From assembly GCF_015706575.1 (NCBI RefSeq), contig NW_024037069.1, forward strand, positions 37,903,315-37,967,314: a stretch of DNA of 64,000 bases, written 5' to 3'. The position numbers and the translations under genes were made by a program. The notes beneath the pieces are model-generated. The model made no database searches, was not told where the DNA came from, and worked only from the letters and a program-made list of their open reading frames with translations. The stretch is from Patiria miniata. Taxonomy: Eukaryota > Echinodermata > Asteroidea > Valvatida > Asterinidae. Numbering within the stretch: the first letter of the stretch is position 1; the number at the start of each line of letters is the position of its first letter. This document shows positions 1 through 15,000 of this stretch, piece by piece.

Positions 1-42
1 GCCCTGGCCCTCTGCCGAATAGCATCTAGCTGACCTGACAAA
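1..42 (-). CDS. HEXD: HEXD coding exon 13, cut by window edge
   Basis: A GGTGTAG acceptor at 43-44 is followed by a frame reading [14 protein letters not shown] to the window edge. Phase agrees with exon 12. In the family this is where the helical C-terminal region begins. The rest of the gene lies outside the window. Confidence 0.65.
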
Positions 43-3000
43 CTACACCCCAAAAAATGAGCAAAGGACGCCGGTGTTACTGATTCACCTTTAACCCTAG
101 CTAGCTGGGCAATTTTTTACATTTTTTTTTTTCATGAATTTCAAAAATCTGCTGGAAACTGATGGCGCTTTCTTTCAATATCCCATGTAAACTAATAGCA
201 ACTATTCCCTTAGGCAAAATCCCTGAAAACCTTCAAAAGACCGATCAAATTGTCAGCAAATTAAAACACATATCACAAAACAAATAACCCAGCAACATCT
301 CTTGTTAGCTCCTCCCCCAACCAGACACACACACACATTAGAGGCCATTAGAATTTATACTAAGATTGGATACATATGCGGCTCGGAAAAACAAGTGGCC
401 TATTAAATCACCATGTTGTTTGATAAATTTTACCACGCCAATGTATCTACATCTCAGTATTTTGATATGAGATGCACATTGTCGATAATGTGCAACTATG
501 GCAGAATTGCTTCGACTTTTTCCGAGCCGCATACTAACGAGCCATTTCTAATTTCACCACTGACTAGTTACCATTCAATCTCATCTTCCGACATTATTCC
601 GACTTCAGAAACTATAATGCCAGTTTTTTCAGACCAAAAGTATCCCATGTAGACGGCAAAAATGAAAATATTTAACTACTTTTTAATTTATTTTAAAGTT
701 TTAGAGCTTATTACTTACCTTTTTGCCTCTGTTGCGCTCTCCTCAACAGAATAATGGACCATGGGAAGATCGGTGGCAATACTTGCGTTGGGATTCCTGT
801 GAAAGAAAACATTTGGATATTTATTGTTTATGGACGCCGTGCACAAGTACCCCCTCGATAGTCAGGAAGGGTGAGGTGGGGGAGACCACTAGGGAGGGAT
901 ATTCTTACCCATTGCTTGAAGGCGCCCGACTTAATAAGAAATCAGAATAAAACACGTTGCACGTACAATGCGCCATACATACAGTTACCAGTACTGGTTA
1001 CTCTCAAAAGCGCCATCTTCATTTTGTACACAGAGTACATAGACCTGATTGCTCAAATGTTATGAACAGTCATCAATCACAATGAACCCCAAAATGTCTG
1101 AAATTCTTCCGTTTTGGGACAAAATGTCCTCCTAAACTCAAACACAAATGCCCATTCAAAGTCTGTTCATGTAGTAGAGTTTGCTCAGTTTTTGTTTTTT
1201 TCATTTTCATACATCAAAACAATTTCATGTCTTTAGATATACAGATTTTATGAGAGTAAATGCGTTGACTGTTCCGATTGATTCTGATAAAGTATTCCAG
1301 AGATTGTAGGTTCAAATTCAGTCCAGTTAATTTCTTTGAAAAAAATACATTGGAACTGGATCCCAAACAAGGAAAATGGAAATAGATCCTAATCAAGGAA
1401 AATGGAACTGGATCCCAAACAAGGAAGATGGAACTGGATCTCAAACAAGGAAAATGGAACTAGATCCCAATCAAGGAAAATGGAACTAGATCCCAAACAA
1501 GGAAAATGGAACTAGATCCCAAACAAGGAAAATGGAACTGGATCCAAATAAGGAAGATGGAACTGGATCCCAAACAAGGAAAATGGAAATAGATCCTAAT
1601 TAAGGAAAATGGAACTGGATCCCAAACAAGGAAAATGGAACTAGATCCCAAACAAGGAAAATGGAACTAGATCCCAAACAAGGAAAATGGAACTAGATCC
1701 CAAACAAGGAAAATGGAACTGGATCCAAATAAGGAAGATGGAACTGGATCCCAACTTATGCCAAGGGAAAAACGTTCAAAACAACTCACGTGTTTGCATG
1801 AAGCTGGCTCTGACTCATGAAATCCTTGAATCGGGACGAAGACTCAAATATAACCAAATCTTGGACAGCAGAGTAGACATCACTGCCGGAAAAGGCCACC
1901 TTGGGATCCAGAGATCTGATCAGGGCCAAACAAAAATAAAAATAATTACTTCATGAACACTGTTTTAATTCACTTCATACAACACCTGAATATATTCCTT
2001 TCAGCTGATTGGTTGGTTGTTGATCACATGTTGAATTTTTGGTCCCAACCCAAGGCCCAGCCGCTCTGCAAAAACAGAGGTTCTATTCCACGGTAAATAA
2101 AAGTTCCATTGCACGGTCACACGATTGGTGGCTCTGACTAATCAGATGAAGAGGATTTGTTCAGGTGTTGTATAAAACAAATAATGAATATTTCACATTA
2201 TTACAATGGAAAGAATAATTTCATTCGGTAACAAATGGAATGTTCCATTCCACGAGGCAAACATTCCATCTGTCACCTCATGAAATAATTCTAATCATTG
2301 CACTCATAAACACTCATTATTGAATACTACGAGCTAGTTCATACTCAGAGCAAAAGCTAACACCAATGTTATTTTATGTGACGTCACAGCAAGTGTTCAC
2401 ATTACAATCTAGCAAAGTTGAACACAATTCATCTCTTGTAAATTTCGTAGTGAATGTTTTGTGATGCTAAGTTTGCTTAGGATTGATACTCATGTTGTCA
2501 TGAAATATGTGCCTCACCATATGTGTGTTTTCAGTCTGTATTGTGTCTGTTGTGCATTACAAAACATGATTTTATGGAAAAAGTGCCAAATTACTGGACT
2601 CAACATGTTCACTGAGTTAACTACGTCCTGTCACCAAGTATCTATAAGTAATCAAATTGGCCAACACTGAGGTTATTATGTACATGTAGTGCAAAGGCAC
2701 TCGCTGTTAAATCAAACAGTCGGACTATGTAGTAGCATCACGTGGTATCAAATAAATTATGTGTCAAAAACAACTTCAAAATTTTAGTTGAAACTCGATT
2801 TTCAACACTCAATTATATACAAGAAGATAAACCACAAAAAAAAATTTAAAACCTGATGTGGTTGTAACTGAACAACCACAGAGCTGTTCCCAACTTGATT
2901 TTGATTGTCTCTTGGACAGTAAAAAATAATGTAATGATTTTTTTCAAAAATCTCTAACTTTTAAAATTGAAATTGTAATCTTACATTAAAAAAAAAAAAA

Positions 3001-6000
3001 AATTTAAAAAGGAAAGAAAAAAAACCTTCAACAAAAACAATAGCTGTTCCCAATTGAAATTGGGAACAGCTAATAAAAAGGAAATGGCAGGCCCTTGACC
3101 AACTCACTCGATATGTTGGGGGAACTCTAATTGAAAAGGCTCACTGAAACCAAGTTGTTTGGACACTCTCTCCAGCAGATCATGAGAGTAACCACCTACA
3201 GGTTAGATTAGAGGAGACAAAAGGAACAGTACTTAACATTAAGGAGCAAGTTTGGCTCGGACTATTAGTCGAATAGTGGTTGATTTGTGAGGAATGTGCC
3301 TGCGCATTAGGCAAAAAAAAAAAAAACAGTCAGTCTCTGGTCAGACCAAAGTTCCGGAATTGATGCGGCGATGTGTTTTTTTTGGGGGGGGGGTTTGGCC
3401 TCTTTTTTTTTTCAAGCTTAGAAAGTTTAGATTGTACAGACAAGGTGGGTACTATTTTGCTTTTGGTGTCCTCATATACCTTGGTGTCCTCCATCATTTA
3501 CATTGGTGCCCTTCATCATTTGGGAGTCGAGCTGCCCAAGAAAATTTGAGGCGGTGCGGAAATAGAGGACGCTGTTGTAGCTCCCACGTAAAATTTGAAA
3601 AAAAAAGAAAGAACTATTGATGCACATGATCAAAATCGACGCGCACGCTGACCAGAGACCGAATATATATTTTTTTGGTCCTTAATACCGGTAGCAGCGT
3701 GCGAATGTCTCTAGTCAAACGATGATCAACATGAAACTTCATGATCTTGGCTTCCTGCTGTGCATTATGATGCTCATGGCAATGTCCTGCAACATTCATA
3801 AATAGCAACAATTTTGATATTGAACATTTCATTTATATTTTGGGACAAAGTACCTGAGCATGTACTTCTCTGGTACTTTTGTCCCAAAAATTATTTCTTT
3901 ACACAATTGTAATTGTCTGAGGTTTGGGGAATATTGAATTTGCTGGCAGAGTACATTACATACCTTGTAAAAGAACCTGCAAGCACAGAGCTAGAGAGGG
4001 TATCCCAGTAGGTAATAACTCACATAGCACTGATAGGTGGTCGTACCTGCAACGTAACAGACATGGAACACATTAAGCTAAACGAGATTATATTTGATTC
4101 AGGGTATATGGAGGCCTTCCACATATCTCAGACAAGATCAGGGAGAGGAGGATGGCTCTGGCAGGCCATTGCGTCCGCCACCCGGAGCTAGCAGCCCATG
4201 ACACCATCCTGTGGGAGCCGACTCATGGAACTGCCAGGAGGGGGCGGAGACGAGCCACGTACATTGACACGCTGCGGCGGGACGTTGGTCTTAGTGACAC
4301 GGGGGAGCTGAGGTCCCTAATTAGCGTTAGGATCTCGGGGTTCCAGTCATGCCATCACCCCCCCCCCCTTTCCACCTTAACCGTACCTCTGCCATCCAGT
4401 CAGTGCATAGCCCCTTAGCGCCAGGGTCTTGGGAATCTCCTTGTCCAGTTCTTGTAGCCACAGTAGGTGGTTCTTAACTTGGAGCTTGACGGGAGGCCAG
4501 TACAGAGTGTGACCAAAGGATCCTGGAAAAAAGTTATAAAAAAATCAACTCAAGAAAAGTCAAATCAACGATTTCGCTTTGATGACTGAACAAATTTGGG
4601 GGGATTTTCTGAATTTTTTTTTTGGGGGGGGATGATTTTCTTCAGTGGAGGCAGAATCCCCCCTCCCCTCCCACTCCTCACAACAACAAAAAAGATCTGG
4701 GCAAGATAACAGATGAACAGATAAGGTTTTGTAATAAAGCACAGGGTTTTTTTTGCAACTTCATATGAAACTTGGCCATGTATGTGCCGAGGCATACATG
4801 AATACGAGAGAACCAGTTGATACATGTACTGGCTGTCGTGAGTAGGCCTCATAGAACGCATTTGCAAAGAAAGTGAATCACTTTTTTTCTATTTTTTTAC
4901 CTTTAAAGGCAGTTGCTATCCAGAAGTGCTTGAAAACCTGGGCATAGTTTTGCCACATGCCTTGATGAAAACGCAGCCTGAATGACGTGATATCATCGGA
5001 GTAATTCCACACCATTGGCTCGACCAGTTCACCGAGTTTGAAATCTGAAATTCAAAACGATCTTGATAAAGACTGTTTGTGTCTGTTCTATGGGGGATAA
5101 TCCCAATTAACAATTTGCTATGATCACAAAGATAACTACTAAGTTGCAGACATTTTAGAAAGAAAAAAAATGTAAGTACAATATTTCAAATTTTTTTAGA
5201 CTGCAACAAGTGTTCAAGTGTGCTTCACCTTACATGTATGTGTAAAATATCGCCATCTTCTTTTTTATGAAATAAAAAATTGCAATGAGTAGGAAAATGA
5301 GTGTATGGCTACACAGCTGACACAGATGTAAAAAAAAAAAAATTATATTTACAAAAGGACCAAATAATGCAACCTCAAATATCAGTCCAGATGTTTTGCA
5401 AATTCTTTTTGTGCAAATACTGGTACAATGATCCCTGCCTATGCCAGTATAAATCAAAATCCAAATTCTCAGGTTCAATTCTTATTAACTTTTTTCACCC
5501 TTCTACTGCCCCCAACCTGCCCAACCTGATACTCCTTATACTGCCCCCAACCATCCCAGCAATCTATGGTTTTATGAATTTATGGGGGAGTAAATACAAT
5601 GTAATACAATAGACCTTTATCAAGCTGCCACCATATTAGTCATGTTCTCTGCATCCAATAACTGACTGACTGATGATTTTTTTTGCGCAAAAAGGAACCA
5701 GACTATTTTTCCTTCCAGCCTCGAATTGGTTACACTGTTTTGAATGGGAAAAAATCATGATGTCCGTAACATGATAACGGTCTATTTCAGTACAAGTACT
5801 AAAGAGTCATGTACAAGCTTACAGTATGTCAAAGTTTGTCAGACTTGCAAACAAGGAATTGCGATTTATGAGCTATTATCGTACCGTTCATGATCTTCGG
5901 GTTGATGGTCCTGAGCATATCGTCCCACATAATGCACGTAATACCGGGATGTTGCTTGCGCATGTACCGTAACACCTTGGTCATGTGATCTAAGTACAAT

Positions 6001-9000
6001 GAGCAGGTGTAGCCGCCTAGGTCAGTCTCGATACGATGCTGGCACTTGTGACATAAGCCAACGTGGGCAACCTGTGCAACAAAACAGGGACAATTTAAAT
6101 ACGGTTCATGTCATAATCAACTTTAATATTGCTTTACTTTTGCCTTCGACAAATGCACTTTTCTATATTAAAAGCATATTTAGGAATGTCCCCAAGCTTA
6201 GTTATCAAAACAGGCACGCCTGGACAAACAGTTAAAATAAAGTATTAAACTGAACAACAAATGAACTTCACCACTTTCATAGCCCAAGTTATTGAGCGAA
6301 ATAGGTCTCAAAAGCCGACCATTTGGGCAATTGCACGGTTATTCACATTACATTTTTGATGTACTTTTGAGTTTCCTTGGGCTGTAGTTACCTTACTGAA
6401 AAGGTTTAATAACTGTTATCCCCATGGTAGATAGAGTAGACCTAGACCTACCTAAGCACCAAAGATGACATCCAGAAAAAAATGTGTTATATATGATAAA
6501 CAAGACGCACAAAATTGGTTACTCACGTTACAAAAATGCAATGTAAGTAACCAATTTTGTGCGTCTTGTTTGGGCATTGCAACACACAATTGAATGCAAT
6601 AATGCAGGCCCCTGCTTAATTTCTTTTTGTGCAAGGTGAACATGTGGCATCTGTAGGCCTATATGCCTTTGGGAGGAAGAAAGGCTCAAGTATCTACAGT
6701 TATCTCTGCATGTACCACTCTCCGTTTCATAAATAGTCATTTCATATCTCTTTTTTCATCTCCCTAGGGATATTTATGGCAATATTTGAACCACTCTGAA
6801 AGCATAATCAACATCATTATGACCGTTTCTTATTCCCTTGCATCTCAGTGGAATTGCTGGGTAGACATAAGGTAGACAGAAACAGAACAGAAAGCTGGAT
6901 TTTCTTTTTTATTCATAGAGCAACTCAATATGGGGCCCTTTTATTTCTATGATTCTCCTATTTTTTGGGCCTAGTTACACGTACATTTGTACATGTAGTA
7001 GGTCGGTGGTCGGCAAAAATTAAAAATCTGAAAGAAAGAAAAAGTGAAGTTGTGCTTGTATTGATAGTTACATATGATGCCAAGTGCTTATTACCAATAT
7101 CTCTTGTTTTGTATATTGCAATGAGTTTATCATGCGTTCATATCACTGAACAAACTAATGAAGTCATCTTTGACAAAAAGTAATCAACTTACATTACATC
7201 TGCACTATGCAGCTCACAAACATTTTGTAGAATAGACCCCGAATATAATAACAGGCAAAACCATCGCATCATCTGGAATTGCATTGGTCGTCACAAGATG
7301 TGCTTCGAGTACAATCAGATATTGTTTTCAACAGCATTTCCAGTAACACAGAGCCAGATTCCCCGGAATTTGATATGCAGTTTTTTCATTAACTCATTTT
7401 TTTTGGTTAGCGAAGGTTCCAAACAAGGTCAGGATAATAGAAAAGTTCTTTGGGGGGGGGGAGAAGGGGGGCCCAAAATAGGGTCGATCGGAAATTAGAA
7501 CCAAAGAAAAAAAAGGGACACCCTAAGCCAGTTTGTCATTCCAACTGGGCGTGCGTAATCAAGACCTGATGTATTTCTCTTCAAGACAATCTCCCATGTG
7601 CATGGTTGTTCCGGAAGAACTAAATTCCAGAAATTATGGGTTGCGGCATGTTTTGTTCTCCATCTCATGTGCGATCCTCATTTTCATCACCTTAGAACTG
7701 ATGGCAAATTGACAAAGTGCCCCTAGTGTCCTACAGAATTGTGTACATTTATCTGCTGTCTGTATCTTGAGGTGTAACTTGTCAAATTATGACATGCACA
7801 TGCCCATGGGAATACCGAAAGTCAGCGGAATGATGAACATTTTGGTTTCAATGAGTCTTAGAATTTCATGTAATCATTTTCGAATAAGTAGCGCTGTGGC
7901 ATCTATGTGGTATCTAAAGAATGCACAGTGTTGGTGCCAATTGCTTTATTGGAATGCTGTCATTTACATGTACCGTATGTAATCATCTTTCAGCATGTTC
8001 AGGCAGACTTTATCTCAGGAGATTTCATCTTAGACTCTTGGCATGATCCCAGGTTTTCTTTCCATGATCCTTCCCTATCTTCGGTGTCTGTGCATCAACC
8101 GTGAAGACCAACCGATAACTGATGGCATCTCTGTCTTTAGATTTCCGACCTAATTGCCTTCATTGGCCAGTAATGAAGTTAGATAAATGTGACGGCTGTC
8201 TTATGAACAGAGCAGATGTTTAATAGGGCGCGTTGAAATGTCAGTCACTGAGGGCAATTCTTGCGACTTCCCGCTGGGAAATGCGGCGAAGGTCTCAATT
8301 TATAATGAGGGGGTGTCACCTGGGGCCTGGAGGATGCCTGGGCATAGTTGGCAATTTCACACATGAGGTTGGGGAAAATCAAAAGGTCAAATCTCTCTCC
8401 TGTGACATTCTTCTTTTGTGGAAACATATTTACATGCAAGAAAGCTGGCCAGGACCTCAGGATAAAAGAATTAGGATCTATAGAGCTTAAAAGATGTCTT
8501 TTTTTGCCTTTGTAAGAGATCTTGCTAGTCCTCAATCTATATTTATAAATTTGTATATTGCAGGTCAATTCAGTCCGTAAGCAGTTTGCAGCAGTCTCGT
8601 TTATTTTCCATCCTAAAAAATGCTGAAGTCACACATTCAAGCCAAATTCAGCATAATTTTCAGGGCTCAAATTAATCATCAGACCACAGGACAGAGCCTA
8701 CATACAGTTCTTCCTATGACTGTTTCTATGAAAATATTTTCCTCACTTCTGATTATTATTAGTAGGCTTCAAATGCTGTCAAATGTCAAGTTGATGAAGT
8801 TACCGGTATGTTCCGCTTTTGGAACTTGTCAGTTTTAAATTTTGGCACTGTCTGGTAGATTACTTTTGATCGGCTAAAAGTTTTCAACCACTAGCCATGA
8901 AGTCTGGTTTATTTCAAATTGAAACTCAAGACCTGATTTTAAAACAATTAGCAGAATGAAAGCAATTAGTGATATGAAGCCGGTGTGTAAACATATCAAC

Positions 9001-12000
9001 ATAAACTGCGAGAAAGGTTTTAAAAACAAGGAGAAGAGAATTAAGACACATTTGTGTTTGTTTAACGACATGGAACTATGAAACTGAATCAGGCCTTTCA
9101 CACGAGGGATGTTAACACAATATGTCCTTGAATTTTCTTCAGCACTAGTTTGAAAATCTTAAAAACTATAAAAGAAATCATGAAATTTGAAGCCTTGTTG
9201 ACTATCCAACATATTCTGAAAGTCAGTTTCATTTGTTATTTTTATTATATTTGATTTTTTGTTGTTGAATTTCTTATTCCAAGGCAAGAATCAGCTCAGT
9301 GAATACTATTTTGTTGCCAATGTTTTCAAATCCACTTTCAAATTCACATGTGAAGCACGAAGTAGTCCTTATAAGGGCCTGTCTCGATTCATACCCGGGA
9401 CGACTTACAGGTAGAATCATTCACTCTGTCTAGAAGAAGCACTGCATTTGTCCCGGACATGTTCCTGGGAAAATTCATGAGCAACTGCTTGACTCATCAA
9501 TACTGATTATTTCATTGCGGGAAGATTACGGTGAAGTTGTTCAGAATCCTGCCCGATAACGTATTCCCGCCACACCTTGTCTGGAACTCATCCCGGATAT
9601 GAATTGAGACGGGCCTTAAGAGACACACTGTGAAGTAAAAACAATACACAAATGCTTGCTTACTTCATCACCGCCAATGCTTAAGTACTTGAGGCCTTCA
9701 TGTGCTTGTATGACTTGTTCTAGCATCTCCTGAATCAGCAGCAGGGACTCTGGACACATGGAAATAAATCACAACAAATTATTACATGTACCGGTAGATG
9801 TAACTCACTTTACAGATGGGTTTTCCGGGCACTGATCTCTATACACACAAAAAAGAGGATAGCTCATTGAATATTAGAAGGGAAGTCACCATCCACCGTA
9901 TTACCACTCCCATGGAACTGTAAACAAATCTATCCTGATTTAACCTAATGTTTACCCTTTTTTTTTATTTATTGCATTCCTTTTGTTAAAAAGGAAAAAT
10001 TATTTTGTAACTTAAATATTTTTTGTATTAAATTCTGCTGCGATAAAAATCGGGTAATAAGGCCAAAAAAAAAAAATATTCGGTCTCTGGTCAGTCCAAA
10101 GTTGCGGAATTGACGCGGCCACGCGGCTTTTTTTTTTTTTTTTTTGCTTTTTTTTTTTTCTTCAAGCTTGGATTGTACAGACAAGGTGGGGTACTACTTT
10201 GCTTTTTTGGTGTCCTCATGTACATTGGTGTCCTCCATAATTTGCCTTGGTGCTTTCGATCATTTGCCTTGGTGCAATTTCCCATTCCTTGGTGCTCTTT
10301 GGTAAAAAAAATTGAGGAGGTGCGGAAATAGAGGGCGCTGTTGAAGCTACAGCGGAACAGTTTGGAAAAAAAAAGATCGACGCGCATGATTAAAATCGAC
10401 GCGCGCGCTGACCAGAGACCGACTTATTTTTTTTTTTGGCCTAATGTACTTTTTTTTTTTTCTCAATATTATTATAAATGTACGATGGGAGTGGTTATAC
10501 TGGTTCCCACACCCTATTTGAATTGAGAGATTGGGAACCAGCGCGTAGCTTCAAATGTGTGGGCGCACAATGGCCGATGAGCTATCCAACTTTTTAAACA
10601 TGGAAATCAGTGGCTGTTCCATGAAGTTAAGTTCTAAATCAGTTAGAAAAGTCAAAAACAAAGTTCATCAGTAGCAATTTACACGTAGTTACTTTGAGTG
10701 ACCCTTTATACTTGAAATGCATTAAAGATATGAATTAAAATTGTCACCAAACACTTTCCAACTGCAAGGAAAGACGTACATGTAGTCTGGGTCCCAGACT
10801 TGATTTGTATTTTATCTCCCTAATTATACGACCGGTTCCTGACATATGTGGTACAGCCTCCGCTATGGTATAGGCTGCTATCGGCTAGATGAATCACATC
10901 CAGTCTTGGGAACTCTTGGGGAGTCAGGTTGGCGTAGCGGTACTTTCCTTGCCTTCAACTGCCGTGACCCCGGTTCGAATCCCGCCTGGGCCAATATGTG
11001 GATTGGGTTTTCAGTCCCTACCTGATTCCATGGGTTTCCCCCAGAATATTCTTCTGGGCTTTTCCTCCCACCTCTAAAACTGTAATTTCTCCTCATTGTC
11101 TCCTCTCTCAGGTTTCTTCAGGCTTACGAGCTACAGTGCCTAGGGCGCTTTTCATGAATCATTGGTTTCATTACCAGAAATAAATAATAATATTAGTAAA
11201 ATAACAATAATAATAACTATAAGCTTGAATACAGGGCATATGAGGTATGCTCGGCATTTCCTGGGTAGCACTGTCGAAGTTCCCAAGACCAGATTCGATT
11301 CATTTTGTTGGCAGCACCCTCTACTGCCACGGCCGCAGCTTTCCCACTTTTGTCAGGGCAATAAAATTCAAACTCAGGAAAGACTCAGGAGTAAAGGCAC
11401 GTGCAAAACCTCAAACTCCTGAGCCCGGTCTCCTGACATCCGAACCCCTCCACAATGAACTAGGTCAATTGATTGGATCAATCACATCGGGTTTCCGGCC
11501 AGACTTTGCACAGGTGATTTTGCAAATAGACCCCGGCACTTTGGGCTGGGGGGAGGAGAGGGGAGGAGGGGAAGGTGAGAGGTCACAATGCTGGCCCAAG
11601 GTGAATGATGTGTGAATGCCGGACAAAGTGCGTCAACTCTAATCTTTGCACTTGCAATTAGGACATCAATCAATAATGATTCAACCGTGGGCGCCAGGGA
11701 CTAAACTTCAATGACCTTTGGAGCACCATGAGAAGAATCCTGGATTTTCAACAAGCTCAAATCTCAGCAAATTGTTTATAATGAAAATGTGATACATTTA
11801 TTCTTTTTTGGGGGGGGGAGGGGGTGGTATTCATAAGTGATTTATGAATTCATGGAAGGAGAAATGCTGAAGAATGTCACCAACAATTCCTAATATTCCA
11901 ATAGTTCCAAAAATTTCAACATGTTTTTTTTTTTTATCTAAAAGCAAACTCACATAATTTGTCACTTTTGAAGAAGAAATATTTTCATTGAAACGTCATC

Positions 12001-15000
12001 TTTAAAAAAGGCATCATAACTTGCAGCACAAATCAAAATTTATCCTTTTTCAAAGTACAATGTAAGGAAACAAAATTTTAATCAGTAGCCAAACTGGGCA
12101 ATGCTGAAAGCTATCATCAACAATTCCAAGACCAAAATTTCAAAGACTGAAATCTCATCACACAATACAATTATTCTTTTATTACATAAAATAGAAACTT
12201 AGATCATGAAACTATTATTTTCACATTTTTCAAGACTGAACATACCTTCTTTTGAGGGGCAAATACTAGTTGGAAACTCTGCTACCTCCCTCAGATGGAC
12301 AAACTTGTTGTGCTTCAACACCATCTGTCATACCAAAAAAAGATAATTTGATCACAAAGTTTTTCACATGTGCTTTTTCACACAATTGTCTACACATTCG
12401 TAATGTACAGCTAGGAGTTGACAGCCTAGAGGAACATACATGTACATGTATTTTGCCTGTTCATCCCTTGTTTCTTTGAGACCTGACTTATGATTGACTT
12501 ATGATTGACTTATGATTGACTTTGGATTGACTTGGGATTGGCTTGGGATTGACTTGGGATTGGTTTGCGATTGACCCATGATTGACCTTGGATTAACTTG
12601 TGACTGACTTGCAATTGAATTGTGACTTGACACGCGATTGACTTGTGACTGACTTGGGATTGACTTGTGAATGACATGGGATTGACTTATTGGCTTGTGA
12701 TTTGCTTGTGACTGACGTGTGATTGTCGAGGTTTGGTACATGTAGATGGCTGAGACAGAGTACACAACAGAATTACCTCAAGATGGCCAAACGTCTGCAC
12801 TAAGGGAACGTACTCCATGTCATTGTCTCTGGTGATCTGTTGAAGTGCTTCTATATCTGCCAGGCTGAAATGAGGAAATAAGAAGCAAATTAACCAGTAG
12901 CACTTGTATTACATTGTATTACACTGTATTAACTTCTTAATGAATCCATAACCTTACAGTGTTGGGGCGGTATGGGCAGTATAAGGAGTAACAGTTAGGC
13001 CACTTTGGGGCGGTACAGGGAATAATGGGTTCGTCTAAGACAAGCCAATAAATTGTCCCCAAAAAAAATACATATTAATACAAGGCCACACAGAAACCAA
13101 TTAAGTCAGCATGATCAATAGTTTCAATGTGAACATGAAGACCTTCATGTATACTTTACCATTATGGATTTTCCTAATGGACATTAGATGAACATCGTAC
13201 CAGTGCATACGTGCCTCATGAATGCATTCAAGTCATCTTCAAGTGTGCTCATCTGATATTATTATTCATGAACAATTATTATTAACAATGAGTGCATATT
13301 GGATCTTTTCAGGCATATCTCGGCCAAACAGAGGATCCCCACCATGATGACTGCTATGCCAATGTCTACAGAGTATTCCAGCATGTTTTAATTAACACAA
13401 AGTTTCCTTATTATTTTGCAAACATCATTTATGTTATGTATGCTGTACATGAGGGGAAAATAGGAATAATTACTGTATTACTGCAGTATCCAAGTCAAGT
13501 CTCTAATAAGAACTAAAAAATTGTAAAGCTGTGTTCGCACTGGACTCTTTTTTGTGTGTGTGAGATTTTACTGAGACAGAAACTGATTGGGTAAAATGCA
13601 CAATGTATGTGTCCGTACTTGGACTTTTGACACAGGAAAATATTACCGAGACAATGGCTAAAGTAACTGAGCTTGGCTTAAACACGTGTCCACTCGATCA
13701 GCTGTTCTTTTTCCTCTTTTGTCATAACGTATGACATTATAAAACGTTTTTGATATGGTGTCCATAATATCTACCATGAATTTAAAAAAAAAACCACAAA
13801 ATCTAGTGCATGTACCTTGTCACTTTGACTCGGCAAAGTTTGGCCGGTAAAATTAACCACTGGACTTCTGAAAATTAACCGAAAGGTCCGTTTTTCGGGC
13901 TGTTCTCACTGTACTTTAATGGCAAAAAGTAACCAACGTCTCGGTGAGTTTTACCCAAAAAGGCTAATGCGGACACAGCTCAAGGGAGGAACCTTTTCTT
14001 TTTTTTAACAAAAAAAAAAATCTGTTTGCATAAAATACAAATCTTTCTCTCTGTCTTTAAAGAATAACTCTCAATAAAGTTACATTTCTATGTAAAAACA
14101 AGGTGCCAAAGTGGTTAACTAAAATCCAAAAATTTAGATCAAAAAAGCAGTTTGTGATAAACCATATTCCATCTGACTGCCACATCACTCAAATGAAAGG
14201 TCTCATACCCTTTAATTTGATACCACATATTGAGGTAGTGATGCTTGTTGTTTTGAAGAGTTCATAAATGTTCCACTTTCAAGCCATATCCACTTTCTCA
14301 TAAAATTGCCGTACCACTTATTCAAATGCTTTCTTTTCTCTGTGTCAGCCCTCCCAAATGGTTAATATAAACCTAGAGTCAATATGAAACAACTACACTT
14401 GATTTCACACTCCATCATCAGAACCTACCGGTAGGTATTTGTTTGGACTTCAGAGCAGATGGATCTTGCCTTATCAATGGTGTATCGTAATTACATTCTT
14501 CCATTACTGAAGAACAGTGTACACAAGCAGTTCTATACATGTATCCCTGCTGACATGTACGGTTATTAAACAAACGAGCAAGAAAAATACTTGATGTTCA
14601 AATACAAGATATTTGTCGATACATCTACTGATAAAGAGTCCTTGTCACACCATGGTTACATGAACATGTTCAGTGTATGTCATGTCGTTGTGATAACAAA
14701 ATTCAACGTTTTTTTTTAAGGGGGTCTTGCACTGAAACATGTAAGGCCTGAACATGCTGGTACATACAGTGGTACCGGTATCTTTTACTTTTGTGATTTT
14801 TATAAATTTCTATTTGAGGCAACACAATTCCTCAAATTCTTTAATAGGGTGCACAACACCTATTTTGGCTCCCTGACTACTATACAATGTGAGAAAACAG
14901 AAAATACATGCAAAAAATTTTGGGTTCCTAAAATGTAGATTTTATTGCGACGTACATGTACATACATTTTTTCAACCAACTTCAATGATTGTTTCCTTTT

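Larger units (their letters stand above)
797..3107 (-). other. HEXD intron 11
   Basis: It holds the 26-bp minisatellite, a possible foldback (1937-2293) and a 32-bp palindrome. Otherwise it is AT-rich DNA without recognisable signals. Confidence 0.75.
6072..9663 (-). other. HEXD intron 6
   Basis: It holds the hairpin at 6498 and the MITE at 9373. The rest (6600-9370) is AT-rich, and I recognise nothing in it. Confidence 0.8.
9750..12245 (-). other. HEXD intron 5
   Basis: It holds the family D MITE and a tRNA-derived SINE. 11230-12240 shows only a G-rich stretch near 11540-11570. Confidence 0.8.

Noticed and set aside
1214..1956. Frames with repeating WDPVPFSLI or [12 protein letters not shown]
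   Set aside because: Translations of the 26-bp minisatellite.
12480..12730. CRISPR-like repeat array
   Set aside because: Units are contiguous 11-mers without spacers, in a eukaryotic intron.
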